Positions 1 through 6,308 of a DNA stretch of 7,384 nt are shown one piece after another. Origin of the DNA: Deltaproteobacteria bacterium UBA3076 (lineage in GTDB: Bacteria; Desulfobacterota; Dissulfuribacteria; Dissulfuribacterales; UBA3076). Position numbers and translations under genes: made by a program. The notes below the pieces were generated by a model. The model was not told where the DNA came from. It saw only the letters and a list, made by a program, of their open reading frames with translations, and did no database searches. The DNA is taken from positions 1,312 to 8,695 of the forward strand of contig DFBQ01000159.1 of NCBI GenBank assembly GCA_002367355.1. The letters are read 5' to 3'. Each line of letters starts with the position of its first letter. The first letter of the stretch is position 1.

Positions 1-69
1 CCTGTACTTCAAGTGCCCGACAACAAAGCAGATGCAGTGCCCTGTAAACGCTTACCAGGAAATAAATGA
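1..69 (+). CDS. Possible C-terminal tail of an upstream gene (partial)
   Basis: Frame 1 is open from the window edge for 22 codons and ends at a TGA (67-69) that overlaps the ATG of the radical SAM gene as ATGA, a common sign of translational coupling. The tail reads roughly PVLQVPDNKADAVPCKRLPGNK and has no motif I recognise. Frame 2 is also open across this stretch and frame 3 stops at 55, so the choice of frame rests only on the ATGA overlap. A 17-bp repeat that recurs at the other window edge lies inside it, which fits non-coding DNA equally well. Low confidence. Confidence 0.3.
   Translation, partial: PVLQVPDNKADAVPCKRLPGNK
41..57 (+). repeat. 17-bp repeat, inverted copy at the right window edge
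   Basis: CCTGTAAACGCTTACCA recurs as its reverse complement at 7368-7384 with one mismatch (16 of 17). The core GTAAACGCTTAC is itself nearly palindromic (10 of 12). It sits just before the AGGA ribosome binding site (57-60) of the radical SAM gene. It could be a dispersed genomic repeat or a dyad operator. I saw no third copy. Confidence 0.5.
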
Positions 70-1799
70 AAATATTACTCATATATCCATACTGCCTTGA
101 AGACAGACTCCAAGATTACGATGTAAGGGTCATGCCTATAGGCGCTTATTATATAGGCGCTGTGCTAAAAGCAAATCACCATGATGTTGAGATATTGAAT
201 TGGCACAATATTAATAAAACGCCTGAAAGAATCAAGGAGATTCTGAAAGAAAAAAGGCCGGATATCATTGGTTTTTCCATCTTGCATGCGAACCGCTGGG
301 GCGGCATAGAGGTTGCCCAAATTGCCAAGCAGCTTAATCCAAAGGTCAAGATCGTGTTTGGCGGAGTTGGAGCCACCTTTCTGTGGAAACATTTCCTGAC
401 CCATTTCCCGGAAATAGACTTCGTCGTCATGAGAGAAGGAGAGTACACCTTTTTAAATCTGGTAAAATGTATTGAAAATGCAGATTATGAACATGTTGAA
501 GACATTAAGGGAATCTGTTTCAGGAAAACAGGCAAGATACTACGGACTGAAGATGCAACATTTATTCAAAATATTGATGAGCTGCCAAATCCGGCGAAAT
601 ATTTCAAATATCAGCATGTAATCTCGTCTCGGGGGTGTCCATGGAATTGTACGTTTTGCGGATCACCCCGATTTTGGAAACGTAAAGTCAGGTTTCACTC
701 TCCGGAATACTTTGTGGAGCAACTGGAACTGCTCTATAAAAAAGAAGTAAATTTTTTTTATGTCTCAGACGATACCTTCACGCTCAAAGGGGATCGGGTG
801 ATTGAGATATGCAAAAAAATCCTGAAAAGGAACCTTAATATCACCTGGTTTGCTATCTCGCGAGCAAACTGTGTGAGTGAAGAGATATTATATTGGATGA
901 GGAAGGCCGGCTGCATTCAAATCAGCTACGGCGTGGAAAGTGGTTCTGAAAAGATCAGGAATTGCCTGAATAAAAATATTAAGACCCATGATATTAAAAA
1001 AGCCTTTGAGCTGACTACTAAATACGGAATCCTTGCACGCGCCTATTTCATCTATGGCTCCCCTGGAGAGAGCTGGGCAACCATTCAGAAGACAATAGAT
1101 CTGATGCATAAAATCAAGCCAATGAGTACTATTTTTTATATCCTTGACCTGTTTCCAGGCACAGCGCTTTACTCGGATTTCAAGAAAAAATTCAAGGTCT
1201 CAGACGATATCTGGCTACAGCAAATAGAAGATATCATGTATTTTGAAACTGATCCCCGTCTGTCCAAGGATATGATATTGGCCTTTGGCGAAAAACTGAG
1301 AAGGGAATACTATGGAAATCTTCACCATTATGTTGATTCCGTTGAACTTATAGATAAAAAAGACCTCTACGAACTGCATTCAGGTTTTTGCTCAAGACTG
1401 GGGATGACCTTCAGCCACGGGGACTACGCCAGGATCGACGCCGTCAAGGAAAAAGATAAAACCGCTGAAAAGCTATTCAAAAGGGCATTGGGTTATTACC
1501 CTGACCATCGGGCTTATCTGGGATTGGGCATCATAATGCAGAAAAACAGGGCCTTTGATGAATCTATCAGGATTCTATCAGAAGGCATTAAATGTTTCCC
1601 TGGCAGTGAGCCGTTGAATACGTGCCTGGGAATCAGCTATATGAACTTAGGACAATATAGCAAGGCGCTTTCATGCCTTCTGAAATTCCCTGACTCAAGA
1701 GAAACGGTTCCCTATATTGCAAGCTGTTACAAGGCATTGGGTGATTCTGAAAAAGAATCCGTCTTCCTTGAAAAACTCCGCAATATTGAGTTACTGTAG
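66..1799 (+). CDS. Cobalamin-binding radical SAM protein with C-terminal TPR-like tail
   Basis: The 577-residue protein has the layout of a B12-binding radical SAM enzyme. The N-terminal part (about 1-150), opening MKILLIYPYC, looks like the Rossmann cobalamin-binding domain, with a strand-turn IVFGGVGATF near 96-105. I see no DxHxxG motif, which many members of this class lack. The radical SAM core (about 180-390) carries the cluster motif CPWNCTFC with Cys191, Cys195 and Cys198, followed by GVESGS at 289-294. Residues about 464-577 read as TPR-like helix pairs (AEKLFKRALGYYP, ALGYYPDHRAYLGLG, SYMNLGQYSKAL). AGGA at 57-60 supports this start. The substrate cannot be read from sequence; family members do methylations, ring closures and other C-H chemistry. 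The downstream amidase gene begins 4 bases after the stop, so the two are probably cotranscribed. The gene is visibly richer in A+T than its neighbour, which hints at separate ancestry. Confidence 0.88.
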   Translation: MKILLIYPYCLEDRLQDYDVRVMPIGAYYIGAVLKANHHDVEILNWHNINKTPERIKEILKEKRPDIIGFSILHANRWGGIEVAQIAKQLNPKVKIVFGGVGATFLWKHFLTHFPEIDFVVMREGEYTFLNLVKCIENADYEHVEDIKGICFRKTGKILRTEDATFIQNIDELPNPAKYFKYQHVISSRGCPWNCTFCGSPRFWKRKVRFHSPEYFVEQLELLYKKEVNFFYVSDDTFTLKGDRVIEICKKILKRNLNITWFAISRANCVSEEILYWMRKAGCIQISYGVESGSEKIRNCLNKNIKTHDIKKAFELTTKYGILARAYFIYGSPGESWATIQKTIDLMHKIKPMSTIFYILDLFPGTALYSDFKKKFKVSDDIWLQQIEDIMYFETDPRLSKDMILAFGEKLRREYYGNLHHYVDSVELIDKKDLYELHSGFCSRLGMTFSHGDYARIDAVKEKDKTAEKLFKRALGYYPDHRAYLGLGIIMQKNRAFDESIRILSEGIKCFPGSEPLNTCLGISYMNLGQYSKALSCLLKFPDSRETVPYIASCYKALGDSEKESVFLEKLRNIELL

Positions 1800-1803
1800 T
1801 CAC

Positions 1804-3231
1804 ATGTTCCAAAGAAACTTTCCCAGATTAGTCATCACGGGCCTTAAGGGCGGAGCGGGAAAAACTGTAGCCGCTTTAGGACTGGTTCGGGCCTGGCAAA
1901 GACAGGGCCTTCAAGTAGTACCTTTTAAAAAGGGCCCTGATTATATTGATGCCGGCTGGCTCTCACAGGCAGCCAAAAGACCCTGCTACAACCTGGACCC
2001 TTTCCTTATGTCCAAGGAAATCATCCGCAAGTCCTTTGCCTTCAGGGCAAAAGACGCTGATATCAGCGTAATAGAAGGTAATCGTGGTCTTTTTGACGGC
2101 GTAGATGAGTCCGGTTCAAGTAGCACGGCAGAACTTGCCAAGTGGATAGATGCCCCTGTTGTTTTAGTTTTGGACTGCACCAAAATGACAAGGACAGCCG
2201 CGGCCCTTGTCCTGGGCTGTCAGAGGCTTGATCCGGAACTTCGTATTGAGGGAGTGATACTCAACCATGTAGCCGGATTGCGCCATGAAACAATTGTCAG
2301 GCAATCTGTGGAAAAATACACGGGCATTTCCGTACTCGGCGCCCTGCCAAGGATGAAGGGTGATCCTATCCCCATGCGCCATCTTGGTGTAACTCCGTGG
2401 GAAGAACACCCGGAGGCCGCCAAAGCCCTGGACAGGCTGGGCCGGATGGTGACAGAGTCAGTGGATATCCATACATTAGCAAGGATCGCTGATCAAAGTG
2501 GGGAATGGAAGTTTGGCAGTATGGATGCCGTGGAATTATTTCCTGGTGCAGAAGAAATCTCTTCGTCACAAACGCCTCTTGTAGGAGTGCTCCAGGATGG
2601 GGCCTTCCAATTCTATTACCCTGAAAACCTTGAAGCCCTGGAGAAAGCCGGGGCAAAACTCATATTCCTGGATTCCCTTCAAGGCGGCGGATTGCCGGAA
2701 CTCGATGCTATATATATAGGAGGGGGGTTCCCTGAAACACAGGCTGCCCGCCTCTCAGCTAATGAAGCCATGAGAAAAGATCTTTATCTGGCTATACATC
2801 AGGGACTTCCTGTCTATGCAGAATGCGGAGGCATGATGTATCTGGGCAGACAACTTGTCTGGCAAGGGCGGACCTATCCTATGGCAGGGGCCATCGGTTG
2901 GGATTTTGTTGTCGGTGAAAAGCCGGTCGGCCATGGCTACAGCGCCCTGGAAGTTGTCTCCCAAAACCCCTTTTATGATGTAGGGACAATATTGCGGGGC
3001 CATGAATTTCATTACTCCAGACCGGTCCTGGTGGACAAAGAAAAATCAGGTAAACTAAGCTGCCGTGTAGTAAGGGGACATGGCTTTGACGGACAACTTG
3101 AAGGAATAGTGTTTAAAAATATCTTTGGAACCTATACCCATATTCACGCCCTTGAGCGCCCTGAATGGGCCACCCGCATAGTTAAGATCGCTGTCGAATA
3201 TCGGGCATCCTTCACGACAAGTCAAAAGTAG
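1804..3231 (+). CDS. CbiA/CobB-family a,c-diamide synthase, probably DsrN-type siroheme amidase
   Basis: The 475-residue protein has the two-domain layout of cobyrinate a,c-diamide synthase: an ATP-dependent amide-forming domain and a class I glutamine amidotransferase domain. The P-loop is GLKGGAGKT (13-21), followed by PFKKGPDYID and by EGNRGLFDG. The second half (from about 260) carries IGGGFPE, the nucleophile motif AECGGMMYLG with Cys341, GHEFHYS (399-405) and a late THIHALE. These enzymes convert the a and c acetate side chains of a tetrapyrrole to amides using glutamine and ATP. Substrates in the family are cobyrinate (CbiA/CobB), Ni-sirohydrochlorin (CfbB) and, as proposed, siroheme of dissimilatory sulfite reductase (DsrN). 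The absence of other cobalamin genes and the nearby FdIII-like ferredoxin favour DsrN, but this is inference. The open frame extends upstream to 1717 inside the preceding gene; ATG 1804 is preferred because it matches the family N-terminus (RLVITGLKGG) and follows the previous stop. Confidence 0.87.
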   Translation: MFQRNFPRLVITGLKGGAGKTVAALGLVRAWQRQGLQVVPFKKGPDYIDAGWLSQAAKRPCYNLDPFLMSKEIIRKSFAFRAKDADISVIEGNRGLFDGVDESGSSSTAELAKWIDAPVVLVLDCTKMTRTAAALVLGCQRLDPELRIEGVILNHVAGLRHETIVRQSVEKYTGISVLGALPRMKGDPIPMRHLGVTPWEEHPEAAKALDRLGRMVTESVDIHTLARIADQSGEWKFGSMDAVELFPGAEEISSSQTPLVGVLQDGAFQFYYPENLEALEKAGAKLIFLDSLQGGGLPELDAIYIGGGFPETQAARLSANEAMRKDLYLAIHQGLPVYAECGGMMYLGRQLVWQGRTYPMAGAIGWDFVVGEKPVGHGYSALEVVSQNPFYDVGTILRGHEFHYSRPVLVDKEKSGKLSCRVVRGHGFDGQLEGIVFKNIFGTYTHIHALERPEWATRIVKIAVEYRASFTTSQK

Positions 3232-3250
3232 TTGTAATCAGGGGAATAGA

Positions 3251-3411
3251 CTGAAGGTAGAAGGCCAATAGGGACAAATCATGCGTGATCACACAAAACT
3301 GCAGGCATTTGAGTTGGCTGACGAGATTGCAGTATTAGTTTAGAGGATTCATCTCTGTTCGATCGTTGCGAGATGGTTGACGTACTTCAGTCTTCAGCCT
3401 TCAACCTTCGA
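3251..3411. repeat. Heptamer-like repeats in inverted arrangement around a gene remnant
   Basis: On the right, 3384-3411 reads as four degenerate heptamers: acttcag, tcttcag, ccttcaa, ccttcga. On the left, 3251-3264 (ctgaaggtagaagg) is the reverse complement of the same theme and matches 3398-3411 inverted at 11 of 14 bases. The truncated four-helix-bundle gene lies between them. The rest of the 345-bp gap 3232-3576 shows only the ferredoxin promoter and ribosome binding site. Confidence 0.5.
3281..3343 (+). pseudogene. N-terminal remnant of a four-helix-bundle / 23S rRNA intervening-sequence protein gene
   Basis: An ATG at 3281 opens 20 codons, MRDHTKLQAFELADEIAVLV, ending at TAG 3341-3343. 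This matches the typical start of the four-helix-bundle 'S23/IVP' family as I know it (MRDHxKLxAFELADxLALxVY). The stop falls where the family has Tyr, so one base change could have produced it. Beyond the stop a few codons may still be related (R-I), then similarity is lost and heptamer repeats begin. Members are normally about 115-130 residues, so this is a heavily deleted fragment, not a gene. No ribosome binding site is evident. Confidence 0.6.
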
Positions 3412-3482
3412 CCTGAATAGTTACCTTTGAAAAAAGTGTAACCTACAAAATGAAGGATACCAAATATTTCATTAAAACGGGG

Positions 3483-3512
3483 TTGACAAAAAGAACGCCG
3501 ATCGTCTATATG
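3483..3512 (+). promoter_or_regulatory. Probable sigma-70-type promoter for the ferredoxin gene
   Basis: A consensus -35 TTGACA (3483-3488) is followed after 18 bases by TATATG (3507-3512), which matches TATAAT at 4 of 6. Transcription would begin near 3519, leaving a leader of about 58 bases. It implies that the ferredoxin can be expressed apart from the upstream amidase gene. Confidence 0.55.
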
Positions 3513-3576
3513 AACGACCAAGTAATTAAACGCCAAGATATGTGGGCTTACTGATTATCATAAAAAGGAGGAAGTT

Positions 3577-3768
3577 ATGTTTGAGGTCACCGTTGATTTT
3601 GATAAGTGCCAAGGCGACGAGGAGTGTGTGGGCAACTGTCCGTCTGAAGTATTTGACTGGGACGAAGAGGCTAAAAGGCCGATAGTCGCCAGAATGGATG
3701 ACTGTTTGGGCTGTGAGACCTGTGTAGAGGTCTGTGAAGCGGGCGCAATCACCGTTGAGGAAGTATAG
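3577..3768 (+). CDS. 7Fe/8Fe ferredoxin with Asp14 in the first cluster motif (D. africanus FdIII-like)
   Basis: This 63-residue acidic protein is a cytoplasmic electron carrier of the two-cluster bacterial ferredoxin type. The second motif is complete: C43-x2-C46-x2-C49-x3-C53. The first is C11-x2-D14-x2-C17-x3-C21-P, so Asp14 occupies the place of the second cysteine. The same replacement is known in Desulfovibrio africanus ferredoxin III and at the equivalent place in Pyrococcus furiosus ferredoxin. There that cluster is isolated as [3Fe-4S] and converts to [4Fe-4S], or takes other metals. The C-terminal CLGCETCVEVCEAGAITVEE also closely resembles FdIII as remembered. The usual proline after the last cysteine is Glu54. 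A strong AGGAGG (3566-3571) lies 5 bases before the ATG, and a hairpin terminator follows. A ferredoxin near dsrN is a setting I recall from sulfate reducers. Its physiological partner cannot be told from sequence. Confidence 0.93.
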   Translation: MFEVTVDFDKCQGDEECVGNCPSEVFDWDEEAKRPIVARMDDCLGCETCVEVCEAGAITVEEV

Positions 3769-3797
3769 CGCAATCTAAACATCAAATCTTGTCGAAC

Positions 3798-3830
3798 AAA
3801 AAAGGATAGCCATTCGCTATCCTTTTTTTT
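3798..3830. terminator. Bidirectional intrinsic terminator between ferredoxin and ribF
   Basis: A perfect stem GGATAGC / GCTATCC (3804-3810 with 3816-3822) with loop CATTC is flanked by a run of A on the left and eight T on the right. It therefore works as a rho-independent terminator on both strands. It ends ferredoxin transcription on + and receives ribF transcription on - about 100 bases after its stop. The stretch 3831-3933 shows nothing else. Confidence 0.9.
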
Positions 3831-3933
3831 GAGCCTTTTGAAGGGTTTTAACCACAGGCTAAACCGCACTCCCTTGGAATATGCAATGGGTTGGCTTTGA
3901 AACCCGGGAAAAGCGACCGATTCAAGACAGATG

Positions 3934-4869
3934 TCACGTGGTATGCGCAAGTACGAGACGCGCTGCCTCCGCATCCTTTGTGATCTGTCCGGCCAATTCC
4001 TTTGGCCCGGAAAATTTTTTTTCATCCCTCAATCGCTGTATAAAATCCAATTTAATCGGGTGGCCGTAGATATCCTTTTCAAAGTCGAATATATGGACCT
4101 CGGCCCCCAGTTCCTGTCCGCCAAAGGTGGGATTGTAGCCGATATTCATCACACCTCCATAGCACTGGTCTTGATGGATAACCTGAACTACGTAGACCCC
4201 CGGTTTGGGGCATAGGTCCTCCTTGTCAATGCGCAGGTTTGCTGTGGGAAAACCTACGACCGGACCGCCTCGACGTATTCCTTCCTGTACGATTCCATGA
4301 ATCTGGTAATACCTTCCAAGGAGGAGCCGGACCTTTTTCATCTCGCCCAGGGTCACGTATTCCCTGACATTAGTACTGCTGACTACCATACCTTCCACAG
4401 AAACAGGGGAGACAACATGTACGTTAAATCCAAGCTTGGATCCCATGGCCCGGAGTAAAGATATGTTTCCATGCCGGCCCTTGCCAAAGGCATAATCATA
4501 ACCCACGACCAGGTCCTCCACCCCTATGGTCCGGTGAAGTATTTTATTGACAAAATCGTGCGCAGACGTGCCTGCAAGCTCTTTGGTAAAGGGTAAGCAG
4601 ATCAGGTGTTCAATTCCAGCCTCAGCTATCAGCTCCACCTTATGGTCCATGGTTGAAATAAGTTTTGGTGGATTTTGAGGCCTTAAGACCTTCATGGGAT
4701 GAGGCTCAAAGGTAAGGGCTACCGTGTCCCCGTTTCTTGGCCCTGCAAGCTCCACTACCCGGCGGAAAAGGGCCTGATGCCCCAGATGTACTCCGTCAAA
4801 GTTACCTATGGTCAGTGCAGGCCGATGAAATGGTTTTTTAATCTCGTGCAGGCCTTTGTAAACCTTCAT
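3934..4869 (-). CDS. ribF: Bifunctional riboflavin kinase / FAD synthetase
   Basis: RibF makes FMN from riboflavin and ATP, then FAD from FMN and ATP, in the cytoplasm. The 311-residue length is usual for the bifunctional enzyme. The N-terminal nucleotidyltransferase domain (about 15-160) shows GNFDGVHLGHQ (22-32), the HxGH-like signature, then VVGYDYAFGKGRHG (121-134) and SSTNVRE (164-170). The C-terminal riboflavin kinase domain (about 180-308) shows GFPTAN (206-211), MNIGYNPTFGG (241-251) and Glu257 in EVHIFDF, the catalytic base position. Both activities should be intact. Only a weak purine-rich ribosome binding site precedes the ATG. It is transcribed divergently from the tRNA-Leu, 124 bases away, and shares the bidirectional terminator at its 3' end. 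No FMN riboswitch is visible upstream. Confidence 0.96.
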   Translation of the reverse strand: MKVYKGLHEIKKPFHRPALTIGNFDGVHLGHQALFRRVVELAGPRNGDTVALTFEPHPMKVLRPQNPPKLISTMDHKVELIAEAGIEHLICLPFTKELAGTSAHDFVNKILHRTIGVEDLVVGYDYAFGKGRHGNISLLRAMGSKLGFNVHVVSPVSVEGMVVSSTNVREYVTLGEMKKVRLLLGRYYQIHGIVQEGIRRGGPVVGFPTANLRIDKEDLCPKPGVYVVQVIHQDQCYGGVMNIGYNPTFGGQELGAEVHIFDFEKDIYGHPIKLDFIQRLRDEKKFSGPKELAGQITKDAEAARLVLAHTT

Positions 4870-4952
4870 TTCAAATCTTCTTCAGTTTGTGGTTGCAGCC
4901 TTTGCTCCAGACATTCACTTACCATTTGATCAGCAGACAGTACAATGGCCCC

Positions 4953-4981
4953 TTGACAAGTGCAAGCACTGTCTATTTAAT
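4953..4981 (+). promoter_or_regulatory. Promoter of tRNA-Leu
   Basis: TTGACA (4953-4958), a 17-base spacer and TTTAAT (4976-4981; 5 of 6 to TATAAT) lie directly before the tRNA. Initiation would fall about 6 bases before the mature 5' end, as is normal for a stable RNA promoter. A divergent ribF promoter must lie in the same 124-bp gap, but I cannot place it with confidence. Confidence 0.8.
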
Positions 4982-4993
4982 GACTTTCGCTCA

Positions 4994-5081
4994 GCCGAAG
5001 TGGCGGAATTGGTAGACGCGCTAGATTCAGGATCTAGTGGATAGTATATCCGTGGGAGTTCGAATCTCCCCTTCGGCACCA
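4994..5081 (+). tRNA. tRNA-Leu, anticodon CAG
   Basis: The acceptor stem GCCGAAG (4994-5000) pairs with CTTCGGC (5071-5077), followed by discriminator A and an encoded CCA (5079-5081). The anticodon stem is CTAGA / TCTAG with loop TTCAGGA, giving anticodon CAG (5028-5030), which reads CUG. The long variable arm of a class II tRNA and the T-loop GTTCGAATC are present, in an 88-base gene. Its genomic CCA means 3' maturation does not depend on CCA addition. Confidence 0.97.
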
Positions 5082-5089
5082 CCTAATTA

Positions 5090-5150
5090 GTGTCTGAACG
5101 GAAAAGCGGTTAAGACACAATTGTGAATTCTAAATTTTGAATTTAGGATT
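5090..5150. repeat. Two hairpins between tRNA-Leu and ihfA
   Basis: The first is GTGTCT-g-AAC (5090-5099) pairing with GTT-a-AGACAC (5109-5118), nine pairs around one mismatch. The second is AATTCTAAATT (5126-5136) pairing with AATTTAGGATT (5140-5150) through a 3-base loop, eleven pairs with one G-U. Neither is followed by a T-run on either strand, so they are not standard intrinsic terminators. They may still mark the 3' ends of the convergent tRNA-Leu and ihfA transcripts, or be relics of small repeats. Confidence 0.5.
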
Positions 5151-5168
5151 GCTGATTTTTGAGCGAAA

Positions 5169-5462
5169 TTACTTCCCGGTCTTTCCGCTTATCTTTTGAC
5201 GCAGCACTCCTGAAGGCCGGAAAGTCACGACTCTTCGAGAATCAAGGATCAGATCCTCTCCTGTGTGCGGGTTTCTGCCACGTCTGGATCTCTTATCCTT
5301 AACAGAAAATTTACCAAAACCGCTAATAAGAACGTTCTCTCCTGCCTCAAGACGATCTTTAATGATCTTGAGCAAGCTCTCTACAGCTTGAGCAGACTCT
5401 ATTTTGCTCAATTTTTTACTTCTATATATACGACTTACAAGATCTGCCTTAGTTAAGGTCAT
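5169..5462 (-). CDS. ihfA: Integration host factor alpha subunit (HU/IHF family)
   Basis: IHF is a nucleoid protein that bends DNA sharply at specific sites and assists transcription (notably sigma-54 promoters), recombination and replication. The 97-residue protein is of normal family length and covers the whole fold. The dimerisation helices fill about 3-40, GFGKF lies at 48-52, and the beta-arm carries RGRNPHTGED, with Pro65 at the position of the DNA-intercalating proline of E. coli IhfA. The ending RRVVTFRPSGVLRQKI is the usual DNA-binding stretch. The phrasing is closer to IhfA than to HU, although the boundary in Desulfobacterota is not sharp. AGGAGG (complement of 5473-5478) lies 10 bases before the ATG. 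The gene is flanked by tRNA-Leu and aroD, not by pheT as in gammaproteobacteria. Confidence 0.9.
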   Translation of the reverse strand: MTLTKADLVSRIYRSKKLSKIESAQAVESLLKIIKDRLEAGENVLISGFGKFSVKDKRSRRGRNPHTGEDLILDSRRVVTFRPSGVLRQKISGKTGK

Positions 5463-5536
5463 ATTGAGACACCCTCCTCTACAAACACACCAAAAAATCT
5501 CAGGGAAGCTGTTACAACTCCCAAAACAATTAATAC

Positions 5537-5563
5537 ATTAAAGAAAAAAACCCATTAAGTCAA
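5537..5563 (-). promoter_or_regulatory. Weak candidate promoter for ihfA
   Basis: On the - strand TTGACT (complement of 5558-5563) is followed by TTTAAT (complement of 5537-5542) after only 15 bases, shorter than the usual 16-18. The surrounding 141-bp gap is rich in A+T. A promoter is expected here or upstream of aroD, but this match is tentative. Confidence 0.3.
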
Positions 5564-5603
5564 GAGGATAAGCGCCCCCAAAAAAGATATCTCGAAAATT
5601 CTT

Positions 5604-6293
5604 TTATTGCGTATCGTTCAAGCAATCAACCATAGCCCTCAAGTCATCAAGAGGTATTTGCCCTGGAGCGGCCTCATGACCCCTGGCTGGAGACGCATAG
5701 GTCAGATAAGCCCCCAGCGCCAGGCAGGCCAGCCTGCTCATCTTTCCAAAAGGCCCCATACAGAAAGCTATTAAAGGGACCCCCTCATCCAGGACCTTAA
5801 AATACAGCGAAAAAACTTTCAGGACATCCTGCGGACCCGCGGCCATGGTGACTATCTTCCCAATGTCTGCCCCGGCACGCCTTTCCGAATCAAATATGTC
5901 GATCAGTTTTTCCTTCTCGGGAGTGCAAGAAAAATCATGAAAGGAAATGATGAGCTTTGTCCCGGTTTCACGAACCTTTTTTACTATGGCATCCCTTAAG
6001 GCCGGATCTGTTCTGAGTTCAATATCAACATAATCCGCACCTGCAGATATGGCCTTTCCCAAAAGGTTGATTCGCTCCTCTTCCGGACCTGGGAAAAGAC
6101 CCCCTTCTGCTGAGGATCTATTAGTAAAAATAAAGGGACAGGGACGATCTTTTATTAAACTCACAAGATCCAGAGATTCCACATCCGCAAGAGTATCCAG
6201 ACGGACTTCTGCCATATCGGCTTTTGCCGCCACCTGTTTCAGACGCTTCAGCAGGGCATCACAGGTAGGTTCAGCCAGGGAAACACAGATCAT
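5604..6293 (-). CDS. aroD: Type I 3-dehydroquinate dehydratase
   Basis: This enzyme performs step three of the shikimate pathway, removing water from 3-dehydroquinate through a Schiff base to lysine. From ATG 6293 the protein has 229 residues, the usual size of the single-domain class I enzyme. Visible active-site elements are EVRLD (29-33), IELR (91-94), ISFHDF with the general acid/base His119, ADIGKIVTMA with Schiff-base Lys146, MGPFGKMSR (179-187) and the substrate loop ending in Gln212. The frame can also start at TTG 6302, but GGTGA (complement of 6303-6307) would touch that codon, whereas it lies 9 bases before ATG 6293; I chose the latter. The gene lies downstream of the IMP cyclohydrolase gene on the same strand, separated by the palindromic element, so read-through is possible but not certain. 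Confidence 0.95.
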   Translation of the reverse strand: MICVSLAEPTCDALLKRLKQVAAKADMAEVRLDTLADVESLDLVSLIKDRPCPFIFTNRSSAEGGLFPGPEEERINLLGKAISAGADYVDIELRTDPALRDAIVKKVRETGTKLIISFHDFSCTPEKEKLIDIFDSERRAGADIGKIVTMAAGPQDVLKVFSLYFKVLDEGVPLIAFCMGPFGKMSRLACLALGAYLTYASPARGHEAAPGQIPLDDLRAMVDCLNDTQ

Positions 6294-6308
6294 GCGAGAC
6301 AATCACCA

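Noticed and set aside
1717..1803. Upstream extension of the amidase frame, giving a 504-residue protein
   Set aside because: The extra 29 residues overlap the radical SAM coding end, do not resemble any part of the family, and the family N-terminus begins right after ATG 1804.
3558..4025. 155-residue open frame on the - strand over the ferredoxin
   Set aside because: It is antisense to an unmistakable ferredoxin with a strong ribosome binding site, passes through the terminator, and has no recognisable motif.
3931..4215. 94-residue + strand open frame antisense to ribF
   Set aside because: ribF is complete and has full motifs on the other strand; this frame has no family resemblance and no ribosome binding site.
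4870..4993. FMN riboswitch upstream of ribF
   Set aside because: The 124-bp leader lacks the conserved RFN-element sequence blocks and is shared with the tRNA-Leu promoter.
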